Numbered from the stretch's first letter, positions 32,401 through 44,809 are shown. The stretch: 46,006 nucleotides of DNA from Deltaproteobacteria bacterium (GCA_024275015.1 JAJRZW010000046.1:1-46006), one strand, 5' to 3'. The notes: generated by a model not told the origin, from the sequence alone. Numbers and translations: made by a program.

Positions 32401-32976
32401 GTTCATATCATCATAGGTCAGCTGCTCCATCTTCTGGATCTCATGTGAGGTCCGGAATCCGTCAAAGAAGTGCATGAACGGGATCCTGCTCTTTAATGTC
32501 GACTGGGTGGCGATCAGGGCCATGTCCTGGCATTCCTGGACGTTCTGGGAACATAGCATGGCCCATCCGGTCTGGCGCGTGGCCATGACGTCGCTGTGGT
32601 CGCCGAAGATAGACAGGCCCTGACCGGCTAAAGAACGGGCAGTAACGTGAAAGACAGTGGGGGTAAGCTCACCGGCGATCTTGAACATATTGGGGATCAT
32701 CAGCAACAGACCCTGGGAGCAGGTAAAGGTGGTACACATGGCGCCGGTGGTCAGGGAACCATGCAGGGCTCCGGCAACCCCGCCCTCAGACTGCATCTGG
32801 GTTACCGCCGGGATGGTACCCCAGATATTTTCCTGACCGGCGGCCTTCTTGGCATCAGATTCCGCCGCCATGGGAGATGATGGGGTAATGGGATAAATGG
32901 TAATGACCTCGCTTGTGGCATAGGCCACATGGGTGCAGGCCTGATTGCCATCGACTGTTACCATTTTGCGTGACAT
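29437..32976 (-). CDS. nifJ: Pyruvate:ferredoxin (flavodoxin) oxidoreductase, single-chain
   Basis: Oxidatively decarboxylates pyruvate to acetyl-CoA and CO2 with ferredoxin or flavodoxin, a central reaction of anaerobes. The 1,179-residue chain has all domains of the homodimeric enzyme in order: the pyrimidine-binding domain (EVITIYPITPSSPMAE-like), domain II, the gamma domain (RFGKNKV region), two 4Fe-4S clusters (CIQCGRCSIVCP and CCGCTLCVDACP), and the thiamine-diphosphate domain with a further cluster ligand set (ACAGCGETPY, GGDGWAYDIGYGGLDH, VYSNTGGQMSKSTPR). AGGAG precedes the ATG. The gene is followed by the minimal repeat B6. It is read alone or as the last gene after the thioredoxin-like gene. 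Stop is TGA. Confidence 0.98.
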   Translation of the reverse strand: MSRKMVTVDGNQACTHVAYATSEVITIYPITPSSPMAAESDAKKAAGQENIWGTIPAVTQMQSEGGVAGALHGSLTTGAMCTTFTCSQGLLLMIPNMFKIAGELTPTVFHVTARSLAGQGLSIFGDHSDVMATRQTGWAMLCSQNVQECQDMALIATQSTLKSRIPFMHFFDGFRTSHEIQKMEQLTYDDMNEIIDEDLIMAHRERGLTPDRPMMRGTAQNPDVYFTGRETVNKYYNVCPSIVQETMDRFAALTGRRYNLFDYHGAPDAEEIVVMMGSGAETVAATIDHLIADGGKKIGLIIVRLFRPFDCEAMVNTMPATVKKITVLDRTKEPGSAGEPLYLDIRAAVGEAVESSTINTQPVIISGRYGLGSAEFTPAMVKAVFDNMASLSPKNHFCVGPNDDVTFSSLDYDNEFNIEGKDVFRAMFFGLGSDGTVGANKNTIKIIGTETDNSAQGYFVYDSKKSGSITTSHLRFGKNKVVAPYLIDKANFIACHNFTFLDKYDMLARLEPGGTFLLTTTFSKDQVWKHMPAKVQKQLIDKNAKFYIIDAIGLGQALGLGARINMIMQTAFFMISGILTEKQAIKAIKDAIKKTYGKKGDKVVNMNYSAVDGAIEKIVEVKVPKTTDGHEIPATVPDDAPDFVKQVTATMIEGNGDSLKVSQIPDDGTWPTGTTQYEKRNIAVKVPEWLSENCIQCGRCSIVCPHAAIRMKISKTADLKKAPKNFKAVDAVGKQFKGRKTTVQVFTEDCCGCTLCVDACPAKTKALVMVDNSEKLQAQESANVRYFLSLPEADPEEIDPATVKGSQLLRPLFEFSGACAGCGETPYIKLVTQMFGDRMMIANATGCSSIYGGNLPTTPYAKNNDGRGPTWSNSPFEDNAEFGLGMRNTVNKMAYQASELLEKAVAEKIISKKMADDLIGANQKIQSEIDAQRDRVAALKDKLAGSGSVIAKRLLHVADYLVKKSVWIFGGDGWAYDIGYGGLDHVLASGENINVMILDTEVYSNTGGQMSKSTPRSATAQFAAAGKKMPKKDIGMIFSTYGNVYVAKVSMGANPGQVTKAIAEAEAYDGPSLIIAYAHCINHGINLAVGLQQQQKAVACGHWPLYRYNPALEEQGKNPLHIDSKAPSIPFTDYALNENRYRMLKMMNPTEADSLLTQAQNDVDKAWNFLEGRFKALES

Positions 32977-33195
32977 TGCTTTCTCCTTTGGCTTTTAAAG
33001 TTGATTAAGTGAGAACTTTAACCTTCACCGCGATGAAGGATTCAAAACGTAAAAAAAGAAAAAATAGCCGAAAAACCGGACAATATCAATACCGCAGGAG
33101 AGAAAAGCGTGGCGTTGAAAAGAGAAATGATGACCGGGGCTTCAGGGGGGCTTGGAGAGTGCGATTGTTTTTGCATCAGGTGTGGTGATTGATCC
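32977..33195. other. Region upstream of the pyruvate:ferredoxin oxidoreductase gene
   Basis: About 220 bp without a recognised gene, ahead of repeat B7. It holds the AGGAG ribosome-binding site of the oxidoreductase and presumably its promoter; no clear -35/-10 pair was assigned. Confidence 0.4.
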
Positions 33196-33351
33196 TTAGC
33201 AGTCCGTTGAAAAAAGGGCTGGTCGCGGTGCATGGACGCGCCGCCGATTTTATTGGGTTTGAAAAAACAATAAAATCGAGAGGTTGGCCGAAACTTGTTT
33301 TGGCCGACCGGGAGTTAAAAAAGCCAGGACGGCTTTTTTAACAGTCTGTTA
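33196..33351 (-). repeat. Dispersed structured repeat family B, copy 7
   Basis: Full-length copy from TTAGCAGTCCGTTGAAAAA to ACAGTCTGTTA. The third hairpin reads GATTTTATTG and CAATAAAATC. Its last bases supply the TAA stop codon of the thioredoxin-like gene, so insertion or decay here touches a gene end. Confidence 0.88.
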
Positions 33352-33591
33352 GGATTCTATGAATCGGACGAGTTCGTTTTCGCTGAGAACAACTCCGCTG
33401 ATGTGTCTGTCATCCAGTCGGCAGGCGGGAAAGAGGCGGATGCCCTCCCGTATCGCGGTAAAGGGGTGAAGGGTTATGTCGAGCTCTCTCAGCCTGATCT
33501 CCGGGTGACGGGCGAGGACCCGCATCAGCGTTTTCCTGCTACGGTGGCAGCGGGGACATAAAAATGAATGATAAAAGGTCAACTCTTTCAT
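33349..33591 (-). CDS. Small thioredoxin/glutaredoxin-fold protein
   Basis: An 80-residue protein starting at the ATG at 33591, with AGGAAG upstream. ELTFYHSFLCPRCHRSRK contains a CxxC redox motif (Cys12, Cys15) at the end of the first strand, as in glutaredoxin-like proteins. A second half ending HISGVVLSENELVRFI fits the fold, with cis-Pro replaced or moved (RLFPACRL). It probably handles disulphides or persulphides; partners are not evident. The TAA is provided by repeat B7. Confidence 0.75.
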   Translation of the reverse strand: MKELTFYHSFLCPRCHRSRKTLMRVLARHPEIRLRELDITLHPFTAIREGIRLFPACRLDDRHISGVVLSENELVRFIES

Positions 33592-33693
33592 GGATTGCTT
33601 CCTGGTCAACGGGGTGGCGGAAAGCCTGTAATTTCTTATCCCGCAGGCCGAAATTATTGTTTAGTCATTTCGTGATTTGTTACGAGTCCATCG

Positions 33694-35658
33694 TCATTGA
33701 TTGAAAATAAGGTTTTTGATCCGGTGCTGTTCCCTCTGCGTCGGGATGAGAAAGTCGAGGTTATGGTTCCAGCGGCTTATGAAATGCCGGGTCAGGAGCA
33801 GACGCATATTGTTTTTTAATTGCACCAGGGAGTCGAAGTCGTGGTGAAAGTATTCTCCGTAGCTGTTGACCGTGATCATCTCTGATTCCAGGGTCTTTTC
33901 GTTTACCTGTTTCCTGCCCATGTTCACCACCACCAGGGCCCTTTCCAGTTTTTCCGGGGCCAGGAGCTGTTCCGGGGCGATGTGGCCGAAGACCACCAGG
34001 GGGAAATTAGTGAAAAAGGCGTCGCATAATTGCTGGATATCGACCAGGTTCAGGGGCAGGTAGGTTTTGGTGAGAAACAGTTCGGTCCCCGGGGTGAGGA
34101 TGTGGTTGATCGCCAGCCATACCACCAGGCGGACCAGGGAGCTGTCGCGATTGATGATCCTCGCGGCCTGGGTATCAATTGCGGTTCTGGTCTGGTCGCC
34201 CTGGAGGACATAATAAAAATCCTCATCCTGAACCCTGGCGACATGGAAGGTCAGTTTCTCCTGGGCCATGGCCTCCCGCGAGATACTTTTTACATAGTCG
34301 ATCTTGCCCTTTTTCTGTTCATAGAAACTGAAGAGTTTACGCCCGAGGACCGAGAGATCGCGCTCGGTGATGTCGACCCGGGTTTCATGGTCGATATGGT
34401 GGAATATCCACCGCAGACGGTTATAGGTGTCAACCAGATAACCGTGGATACGGTTGCCGAACTCCACAAGCTCCCGGTAGCTCCATTCGTGGATGGTTGA
34501 GAAATGGTGATGGTCCCTTGGCAGTAACTCCCAGTTGCGCATCAGGGACATGGTCAGGAGTATTCGTTTCTGCTGCCCGGGGATTCTTTTCTGCGAGGCC
34601 ATGCCTTCAAGGGTCTTGAGAAACATGCATTCCCGAATCAGGTCGGCACCTTTTCGGTCTTCCGCCTCTCTAAGGTAAAAACCGACGATTTCCCGGGCCA
34701 GAAGGAGATAGGGATCGATTTCAGCCAGGGGCAGTTTCGCCCGGTCCTTGCGGCTGATTTTTTCCGGGAAGGTGACCAGGCTTTTGATATGGGCTGAAAA
34801 CAGGGGCAGACGTTTATTCTTGTCCTGCATCAGTAATTCGAGATAGGCGAATTTGATCACTGACTTGTAAGGGCTGTCGAGGGCCTTGTTCATCTGCCAC
34901 AGGCAGGCGCCGAATATTTCCGACGGCGGCAGGTGGGCGAGATAGCCGAGGTCGATAAAGTGATCGCTGTTGATCGTTTGGTGGGACTTCAGGCGGCTTG
35001 AGTATTCCCGGTACTCATTTTCCGACAGTCCCGGCGGGATCAGCCACCACAGGAGCATTTTGCCCGCCACCAGAATGTGGGTGCGGAAGAGTTCGTCCTT
35101 TAACAGGATTTTAAGGGCACTGCCGGCGGATTCTTCATCGGTGGCGGTGTCGAAACGGTTTTCGCGGATCTGGTCGATGTCCATGAGAAAGAAGTGGATT
35201 TCAATTTCTTTCTCCATTCCCCAAGCCTCAAGGCGGCGGCATTTTTCCCGCAACAGTTCAAGCCCGGCCGGGGATATCTCGTCGAAACGGAGGCTGATCC
35301 AGTAGTCACAGTCGGATTTTTCGGTCTGGGCGATGGTACCGATGGAGCCGATGGTCTTGATTGAATGGATACATGGTTTTACGGCAAAGGGATTTGGAGT
35401 TCGTTCATCAAGACAGGTCGAGGTCGGGAACATCCGGCGGATAAGGGCGGCGTCAACCAGTTTGCGGGGTGAAAAGAGGTGGATGCCGAAGGCGCATTCG
35501 GGGTCGTCGATGAATCCCGGCAGGTCGGGATAGTTTGCGTGGAGAAGGAAGGGGATGATCTTGAACAGCAGGGTGGCCTTGGTCTCGTTGAAGGCGATGG
35601 CCTTGAGTTTTCGACTTTTATTATAGGCCAGATATCGTTCAATGCGCTTGCGGATCAA
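33694..35658 (-). CDS. cyaA: Class I adenylate cyclase (CyaA-like)
   Basis: A 654-residue homologue of enterobacterial adenylate cyclase, which makes cAMP from ATP. The nucleotidyltransferase-like N-terminus is well conserved: IKTIGSIGTIAQTEKSDCDYW (Asp116 and Asp118 match the SSDLDIW motif), EIEIHFFLMD, DELFRTHILVAGKMLLW and FGACLWQMNKALDSPYKSV. The start is TTG with GGAGG nine bases upstream. It is about 190 residues shorter than the E. coli protein, mainly in the C-terminal regulatory half. It lies 42 bp downstream of folP on the same strand. Stop is TGA. Confidence 0.9.
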   Translation of the reverse strand: MIRKRIERYLAYNKSRKLKAIAFNETKATLLFKIIPFLLHANYPDLPGFIDDPECAFGIHLFSPRKLVDAALIRRMFPTSTCLDERTPNPFAVKPCIHSIKTIGSIGTIAQTEKSDCDYWISLRFDEISPAGLELLREKCRRLEAWGMEKEIEIHFFLMDIDQIRENRFDTATDEESAGSALKILLKDELFRTHILVAGKMLLWWLIPPGLSENEYREYSSRLKSHQTINSDHFIDLGYLAHLPPSEIFGACLWQMNKALDSPYKSVIKFAYLELLMQDKNKRLPLFSAHIKSLVTFPEKISRKDRAKLPLAEIDPYLLLAREIVGFYLREAEDRKGADLIRECMFLKTLEGMASQKRIPGQQKRILLTMSLMRNWELLPRDHHHFSTIHEWSYRELVEFGNRIHGYLVDTYNRLRWIFHHIDHETRVDITERDLSVLGRKLFSFYEQKKGKIDYVKSISREAMAQEKLTFHVARVQDEDFYYVLQGDQTRTAIDTQAARIINRDSSLVRLVVWLAINHILTPGTELFLTKTYLPLNLVDIQQLCDAFFTNFPLVVFGHIAPEQLLAPEKLERALVVVNMGRKQVNEKTLESEMITVNSYGEYFHHDFDSLVQLKNNMRLLLTRHFISRWNHNLDFLIPTQREQHRIKNLIFNQ

Positions 35659-35700
35659 AAAAGTTTTCCTCCGGGTCCGTTTTTGGCCGGGGTTTGAGAC

Positions 35701-36507
35701 TCAAGGCATAATCCGGTTGGCGATGGTTATCGCCTGCCGGGTGAGTTTAACGTTGTGGACCCTTATATAGTCGACGCCGCGGGCGGCACAGAGACAGGAA
35801 ATCATGGCGGTGGCGCAATCCCTGTCCGGGGTTTCAAGCCCAAGGAGGCCGGAAAGAAATGATTTGCGTGAATGACCGATCAATACCGGTGGACCAATCC
35901 CGCTGATTTTTTTTATTCCGGCCAGGATAGCGAGGTTATGGGCCATGGTCTTGCCGAAGCCGATGCCGGGGTCGAGAATAATCTGTTCCTGGTCTATTCC
36001 TGCCTGCTCACAAAAGCGCAGGCGTTCCCGGAAAAAACTTTCGATATCCTTAACTACGTCATCGTACAGCGGGTTATCCTGCATGTCGCTCGGGGTTCCC
36101 CGCATGTGCATGATAACCACCGGCACCCGGCGTTCGGTGATCAGGGCGGCCATGTCCGGGTCAAATCTGAGACCGCTGACGTCGTTGACCATCGCCGCCC
36201 CGGCGTCAAGGGCGGCGGCGGCGACCGTGGCCTTGGTGGTGTCAACGGAGATCATGGCCCCTGATTCTTCGTAAATCGCCCTGACCGCCGGAACCACTCG
36301 TTTTATTTCTTCCTCTCTGGTAACCGGATCAGATCCGGGGCGGGTTGATTCGCCGCCGATGTCGATGATATCGACTCCGTCCGTGAGCATGGTTGCCGCG
36401 TGGGCGACGATTTCGGTAAGGTTACGGTGTCGGCCGCCATCGGAAAAGGAGTCGGGGGTTACGTTTAATATCCCCATTATCCTTGTCCGTGCCGGATGCT
36501 CAGGCAT
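35701..36507 (-). CDS. folP: Dihydropteroate synthase
   Basis: Joins p-aminobenzoate to dihydropterin pyrophosphate in folate synthesis. The 268-residue barrel protein has both family signatures: MGILNVTPDSFSDGG near the N-terminus and DIIDIGGESTRPGS, followed by VNDVSGLRFDP, DPGIGFGKTMAHN and VLIGHSRKSFL. Its ATG overlaps the end of ftsH by eight bases (ATGCCTGA), so the two are translationally coupled, a common arrangement in this phylum. Stop is TGA. Confidence 0.97.
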   Translation of the reverse strand: MPEHPARTRIMGILNVTPDSFSDGGRHRNLTEIVAHAATMLTDGVDIIDIGGESTRPGSDPVTREEEIKRVVPAVRAIYEESGAMISVDTTKATVAAAALDAGAAMVNDVSGLRFDPDMAALITERRVPVVIMHMRGTPSDMQDNPLYDDVVKDIESFFRERLRFCEQAGIDQEQIILDPGIGFGKTMAHNLAILAGIKKISGIGPPVLIGHSRKSFLSGLLGLETPDRDCATAMISCLCAARGVDYIRVHNVKLTRQAITIANRIMP

Positions 36508-38341
36508 CGGCGTCTTCGCCGGCGTCAGGAGCCGGTTCTTTCACCTCTTCAACCGGTGGTCCGAGGATTTTTTCGACCGCTTCGGTGTCAAGGGTTTCTT
36601 TCTCCAGCAAGGCCGCGGCCAGGGCCTTGAGCTTTTCGATATTGCGTGTGAGAAGGTCGGCAACAGTCGCGTTGGCGTCGACCACCAGTTTTTTTATCTC
36701 TTCGTCGATCTTGACCGCGGTGGCCTCGCTGTAGTCGCGGTGTTGCGAGATCTCGCGGCCCAGGAAAATCTGTTCCTCTTTTTTGCCGAACGACAGGGGA
36801 CCAAGTTCATCGCTCATGCCCCATTCGCATACCATCTTTCGCACCATGGCGGTCGCCCGTTCGATGTCGTTGCCGGCGCCGGTGGTTAGTTCATTAAAGA
36901 CAAGTTTCTCCGCCCCCCGGCCGCCGAGGAGGATCTTCAGATTGTTGAGGAGATAGGTTTTCGAATAGGTATGCTTTTCGTCCACCGGAAGTTGCTGGGT
37001 AAGGCCCAGGGCCCGGCCCCGGGGGACGATGGTCACCTTATGGATGGGATCGGTATCGGGGAGGATCCAGGCCATCAGGGCGTGGCCGGCCTCGTGGAAG
37101 GCGGTGATCTCTTTTTCTTTTTCGGTGATGATCATGCTGCGGCGTTCGGCCCCCATCATAACCTTGTCCTTGGCCTTTTCCAATTGTTCCATGCCCACTT
37201 CGGTGGCCCCGTCACGGGCGGCAAGCAGGGCCGCCTCGTTGACCATGTTTTCGAGGTCGGCTCCGGAAAAACCCGGGGTGCCGCGGGCGATGACCGCCCA
37301 GTCGATATCGTTTGCGAGCTTGGTCTTTTTGCCGTGAACTTCCAGGATCTTTTCCCGTCCCTTGACGTCCGGGATCGGAACCACTACCTGACGGTCGAAA
37401 CGGCCCGGACGCAGCAGGGCCGGATCAAGGACATCGGGTCGGTTGGTGGCGGAAACGATGATTACTCCCTCACTTGACTCAAAGCCGTCCATCTCCACCA
37501 GTAGCTGGTTAAGGGTCTGTTCCCGTTCGTCATGGCCGCCGCCTAATCCGGCGCCGCGGTGGCGGCCGACGGCGTCGATCTCGTCGATGAAAATGATGCA
37601 GGGGGCGTTTTTCTTGCCCTGGATGAACAGGTCCCGGACCCTGGAGGCGCCGACGCCGACGAACATCTCAACGAAATCGGAGCCGCTGATGGAGAAAAAC
37701 GGAACCGCGGCCTCGCCGGCAATGGCCTTGGCGAGCAGGGTTTTGCCGGTGCCGGGAGAACCCATGAGCAGGACACCTTTGGGGATCCGACCACCAAGGC
37801 GGGTGAACTTCTTCGGTTCCTTTAAGAAATCAATGATCTCGGAGAGCTCTTCCTTGGCCTCTTCGATCCCGGCCACGTCCTCGAAGGTGATCTTGCTCTC
37901 CTCCTTGTTCATCAGTCGGGCTTTGCTCTTGCCGAAACTCATGGCCTTGCCGCCGCCCATCTGCATCTGGCGCATAAAGAAGATCCATACCCCGATCAGC
38001 AGCAGCATCGGAAACCATGATATCAGCAAAGTCAGGTACCACGGGGTATCTTCCTTTTTTTTGACCCGGATATTGACTCCGTTGTCACGCAGACTTTTTA
38101 TCAGTTCCGGATCGTTGTTCGGGGCGGTGGTGGTAAAGGTGGTACCGCTTTTGGTGGTGCCGCTGATGTCGCCGTCTTTGATGAAGACGCCGTTAACCCC
38201 GCCCTCTTCAACCCGGCTTAAAAAATCCGAGTAACTGATCTGTTCGGTTGTGGCCTGCTGTTTGTTGAACATGTTAAACAGCAGAATCATGGTCAGGCCG
38301 ATGATCAGCCACATGGAAAGGTTTTTGTAAAAGGTGTTCAC
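36500..38341 (-). CDS. ftsH: ATP-dependent zinc metalloprotease FtsH
   Basis: A 613-residue membrane protease that degrades misfolded membrane proteins and regulators. There are two transmembrane segments (about residues 10-26 and 104-124) flanking a periplasmic domain. The AAA+ domain has Walker A (GSPGTGKT), Walker B (IIFIDEID), the second region of homology ([18 protein letters not shown]) and the pore motif FVG. The zinc site HEAGH lies in the protease domain ([14 protein letters not shown]). Length and order are canonical. Stop is TGA, inside the start of folP. Confidence 0.98.
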   Translation of the reverse strand: MNTFYKNLSMWLIIGLTMILLFNMFNKQQATTEQISYSDFLSRVEEGGVNGVFIKDGDISGTTKSGTTFTTTAPNNDPELIKSLRDNGVNIRVKKKEDTPWYLTLLISWFPMLLLIGVWIFFMRQMQMGGGKAMSFGKSKARLMNKEESKITFEDVAGIEEAKEELSEIIDFLKEPKKFTRLGGRIPKGVLLMGSPGTGKTLLAKAIAGEAAVPFFSISGSDFVEMFVGVGASRVRDLFIQGKKNAPCIIFIDEIDAVGRHRGAGLGGGHDEREQTLNQLLVEMDGFESSEGVIIVSATNRPDVLDPALLRPGRFDRQVVVPIPDVKGREKILEVHGKKTKLANDIDWAVIARGTPGFSGADLENMVNEAALLAARDGATEVGMEQLEKAKDKVMMGAERRSMIITEKEKEITAFHEAGHALMAWILPDTDPIHKVTIVPRGRALGLTQQLPVDEKHTYSKTYLLNNLKILLGGRGAEKLVFNELTTGAGNDIERATAMVRKMVCEWGMSDELGPLSFGKKEEQIFLGREISQHRDYSEATAVKIDEEIKKLVVDANATVADLLTRNIEKLKALAAALLEKETLDTEAVEKILGPPVEEVKEPAPDAGEDADA

Positions 38342-38533
38342 CAGATCCTCCCTGGAGGTCTTTTGGTTGGCTGTTTTCGTGGTTTATCCCCGTCGGGGGA
38401 AATTAAACATATCCTATTTAATGATGGCCTTTTAACAAAAAAAGCCGTTTGCGCAAAGTCGGGAGGGGTGTTGCCGTCTGCGTCTGTAAAATAGATAAGG
38501 GCTAACTCGGCACTTGTCCAGCATGATAAGAGG

Positions 38534-41761
<3,228 letters not shown>

Positions 41762-41801
41762 TTTCTCGTTTGTCCGCTTTTGTTGTTGACTGCGTCGGCA
41801 A

Positions 41802-41884
41802 CCGCCGGTTGACCAAAGCTTGGTTTCGGTCAACCGGCGGCGCGTCGATGCGCCGCAACAGCCCGTTTTTTAATGGACTGGTAT
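41802..41884 (+). repeat. Dispersed structured repeat family B, copy 8 (right half, variant)
   Basis: It keeps a GGTTGACC/GGTCAACC hairpin in the place of the GGTTGGCC stem, the GCGGCGC/GCGCCGC stem and the terminal CAGCCCG...GGACTG segment. The first and third hairpins are missing. It lies between carA and carB, about 20 bp past the carA stop codon. Confidence 0.75.
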
Positions 41885-41904
41885 TCTCCGGTTCCGGGAC
41901 CGGC

Positions 41905-43011
41905 CTATTTTTTCATAATGGCGATAAAATGATCGAACAGGTGTTCGGCGTCATGGGGGCCGGGGGCGTATTCCGGGTGGTACTGTACGGAAAATGAACA
42001 ATACTTCTTATGGCGCATGCCTTCGAGGCTGTTGTCGTTCAGGTTGATGTGGGTCATCTCCACCTCGTTCGGCAGGGTTGCCGGATCAACGCAGAAACCG
42101 TGGTTCTGGGAGGTAATGTCCACCTTGCCGGTCTCGAGGGCCTTTACCGGCTGGTTGCCGCCCCGGTGGCCGAATTTTAATTTATAGGTCTTGCCGCCGT
42201 AGGCCAGCCCCAGAATCTGATGCCCTAGGCAGATACCGAATACCGGTTTCCGCGGGAGGAGTTCCCGCACCGTTTCCACTACCCCCTCGACCCCTTCCGG
42301 GTCGCCGGGACCGTTGGAAAGGAAGATACCGTCGGGGTTCATTGCCAGAATTTCGGCCGCAGGGGTGGTTGCCGGTACCACCTGGACTGCGCAGCCTTTG
42401 CGGGAAAGGAGGCGCAGTTGATTGAATTTTATCCCTAAGTCGATGGCAACGACCTTGTATCTTCCCGCGACTGAGGAAGCAAAATTGTCGCCTTCGGCCG
42501 GTCCGTTATTCCAGCCGTAAGGGGCGGCGCAGGTTACTTCACGCACCAGGTCGCGCCCGACGAGACCGGCGGCGGCCCGCGCCTTTTTTATCAGCGATTC
42601 CGGAACCGGATCCGTGGTGGAGATTACCGCCCTCATCGCCCCGGCTTTTCTGATATGTCGAGTCAGGGCCCGGGTGTCAATCCCTTCGATACCGGGGATA
42701 TCGAAGCGTTTGAGAAAATCGCCGAGATTGCCGCTGGCGCGATAATTGCTGGGGATGTCCTGGTACTCCCGAACCACCAGACCGCTCAAATGGATTGCCG
42801 ACGACTCCATGTCTTCCTCGTTGACGCCGTAATTGCCGATCAGGGGGAAGGTCATGGTGACGATCTGGCCCCGGTATGAGGGGTCGGTAAGGATCTCCTG
42901 ATAACCGGTCATGCTGGTGTTGAATACGATTTCACCGACCGTGTCCACCGGGCCGGTGAAAGACCTGCCGGTAAAGGTCCGTCCATCTTCAAGGGCGATC
43001 AATGCTTTCAT
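41905..43011 (-). CDS. carA: Carbamoyl-phosphate synthase, small (glutaminase) subunit
   Basis: Supplies ammonia from glutamine to CarB. The 368-residue protein has the N-terminal CarA domain (FNTSMTGYQEILTDPSY, VREYQDIPSN, IDTRALTRHIR) and a class I glutamine amidotransferase domain with GICLGHQILGLA (nucleophile Cys) and SFSVQYHPEYAPGPHD (catalytic His/Glu). The start is MKALIALEDG. It is 57 bp downstream of waaA. The stop is TAG; reading through would add 24 residues to a TGA in repeat B8. Confidence 0.97.
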   Translation of the reverse strand: MKALIALEDGRTFTGRSFTGPVDTVGEIVFNTSMTGYQEILTDPSYRGQIVTMTFPLIGNYGVNEEDMESSAIHLSGLVVREYQDIPSNYRASGNLGDFLKRFDIPGIEGIDTRALTRHIRKAGAMRAVISTTDPVPESLIKKARAAAGLVGRDLVREVTCAAPYGWNNGPAEGDNFASSVAGRYKVVAIDLGIKFNQLRLLSRKGCAVQVVPATTPAAEILAMNPDGIFLSNGPGDPEGVEGVVETVRELLPRKPVFGICLGHQILGLAYGGKTYKLKFGHRGGNQPVKALETGKVDITSQNHGFCVDPATLPNEVEMTHINLNDNSLEGMRHKKYCSFSVQYHPEYAPGPHDAEHLFDHFIAIMKK

Positions 43012-43068
43012 GTCTGTTCCGAATATTTGGTTTTAAAGGCTTCAATTTGTTCCGTCTGCGTTCTTCGG

Positions 43069-44364
43069 TCACTCCGTAATCATATAACCAAGCGTGGACA
43101 GGGCTATTTTCCCCTGGCGGTCGGCGGCTCCGGCCTGGCTTGCGGCCGCGGCCCTTGCCGCGGCCGCGGCCCGGCGGTACTCTTCGCTTCCCGGGGGCAT
43201 GAGGATGATTCTCTCCCGTAGTTCGGCCATGGAATGAACCACAAAAGAGATACCGCTTTCTTCCATAATGGCCACGGCATCGGCAAAGTCTTTCATGTCG
43301 GGGCCGTAAAATACCGGAACTCCGTGGATCGCCGCCTCCATTATATTATGGCCGCCGCGATCCACAAGGCTTCCGCCGCAGAATACCCAGTCGGCCAGAC
43401 CGTAGAGCCCGGCAAGATCACCCATGGTGTCAACCAGGATTACCCTGGACCCGGCCCTGCTGCCTCTGCTCAGAAGGCTGAAGGCAATCTCCCGGCAATG
43501 GAGTTCTTTCTCCACGGCTTCAATTCGTTCAATATGCCTTGGTGCTAATATAAGGATAAGTCCGGGGATATTATCCTGCATCCGTCGGTACTGGTCAAGG
43601 ATCATCGCCTCTTCACCTGTGTGGGTACTGCCGGCCACCAGAACCCGGTCGTCCGCCTCCAGGTGTAATTGTCCACGATACTTCAGACTGCGTTCATGGG
43701 TTTCCCGGCCCAGGGTCTGGTCATATTTGAGGTTGCCACAGGTCCGGGTGCTTTTTTTCTTTGCCCCCAGATCCAGGTAACGGCGGCGGTCAAGATCGGT
43801 GATCGCGCCGATGGCGGCAAGGTCGGCTAAAATCGGTCTGACTATCCAGCGGAAATGCCGGTAACGGCGGCATGATCGTTCACTCATCCTCGCGTTCAAC
43901 AATATCGCCGGGCACTTGTCTTTTTTTAACCGGGTCAGGAGGTTCGGCCACAATTCCGTCTCCAGGCATATATATAATGATGGCCCGGCTCTTTTTACCG
44001 CCAGGGACACGCATTCGGGCAGATCAAGCGGGGCGAACACCGTTTCGACCTCAGGCGGCAGGATTCGCCGGGCGATTTTTCGCCCCTGCCTGGTGACGGT
44101 GGAGACCATGAAGTCGAGTTTCCTGTCTTTACCGTTTAATTGTTCGATCAGTATCGCCGCCGCCTTGACTTCACCGACACTGGCGGCGTGAATCCAGACC
44201 ACCCTGTGGTCATTGTTTCGCGGCCCCGGTATCCACCCTGACCGTTGTCGCAGTTCATTTTTCTCACCACGAAAAACAGGCAGGAAAAATGGCAGGGCCG
44301 ACAATACGATCAACTGGAGAACCCTGCATACGAGGCGATAGCATGCCAGTGACAGTGACTCCAT
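43069..44364 (-). CDS. waaA: 3-deoxy-D-manno-octulosonic-acid (Kdo) transferase
   Basis: Transfers Kdo to lipid A precursors at the inner membrane. The 431-residue glycosyltransferase has an N-terminal membrane-associated helix (VLQLIVLSALPFFLP), the family segments VWIHAASVGEVKA and ETELWPNLL, and a GT-B nucleotide-binding half with VAGSTHTGEE, GGSLVDRGGHNIMEAA and VPVFYGPDMKDF. The length is typical (about 420-430). This indicates a lipopolysaccharide outer membrane. AGGAT lies just before the ATG. It is the first gene of a block with carA and carB. Stop is TGA. Confidence 0.95.
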   Translation of the reverse strand: MESLSLACYRLVCRVLQLIVLSALPFFLPVFRGEKNELRQRSGWIPGPRNNDHRVVWIHAASVGEVKAAAILIEQLNGKDRKLDFMVSTVTRQGRKIARRILPPEVETVFAPLDLPECVSLAVKRAGPSLYICLETELWPNLLTRLKKDKCPAILLNARMSERSCRRYRHFRWIVRPILADLAAIGAITDLDRRRYLDLGAKKKSTRTCGNLKYDQTLGRETHERSLKYRGQLHLEADDRVLVAGSTHTGEEAMILDQYRRMQDNIPGLILILAPRHIERIEAVEKELHCREIAFSLLSRGSRAGSRVILVDTMGDLAGLYGLADWVFCGGSLVDRGGHNIMEAAIHGVPVFYGPDMKDFADAVAIMEESGISFVVHSMAELRERIILMPPGSEEYRRAAAAARAAAASQAGAADRQGKIALSTLGYMITE

Positions 44365-44809
44365 CCTTATCCTGTCTGTCCGAATCTTTTAGACGGAAAT
44401 AAATTAAAGGCCCTGCTGTCTCTATAAAGGCATCAAGACCGAAGATAAGCTTTATCAAGGGGCGTTCCGGGTATATCGGCCGGAATCCTTGTTTTTAGAC
44501 GACTTTGTTTTGCCGGGGCAGACCTTTCCACGCTGCTGGTGAGGATCAAGCTGGAAAGGGGTGGATACGAGGCCGGGATGTCGTTGGCCGGGGTAAAACG
44601 CCTGTGCCGGTATAACCTCGACAAAATCAAGGCATTAAAACTGGAAATGTCAGGGTCGTCAACCTAAAAGCGGACAAGGGAAAGGTGAAATTTCCCCGAA
44701 AGAATCAGCAGCCCGGTGAAATCGAGAGGTTGGCCGAAACAAAATTTGGGCTAACCGGAGAGAGGAAAAGCCATGGACGGCTTTGTCAGCATGGCGCTGA
44801 AAAGGGAGT
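44365..44809. other. Intergenic region with an orphan coding-like stretch and repeat B9
   Basis: On the plus strand a frame without a clear start runs from about 44455 to a TAA at about 44667. It would encode about 70 residues with a coding-like composition (for example LLVRIKLERGGYEAGMSLAG), which may be the remnant of a lost gene. No family was recognised. Repeat B9 occupies 44705-44790. The upstream signals of waaA must also lie here. Confidence 0.35.
44705..44790 (-). repeat. Dispersed structured repeat family B, copy 9 (decayed)
   Basis: It retains CAGCCCGGTGAAATCGAGAG, GGTTGGCCGAAACAAA and AAAAGCCATGGACGGCTTTG, matching the middle and right parts of copies 3 and 7. It lacks the terminal hairpin. 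It ends 20 bp from the stop codon of the radical SAM gene. Confidence 0.75.

Noticed and set aside
41762-41833. N-terminal extension of carB
   Set aside because: Not conserved in CarB, and partly from repeat B8; the canonical start is at 41761.
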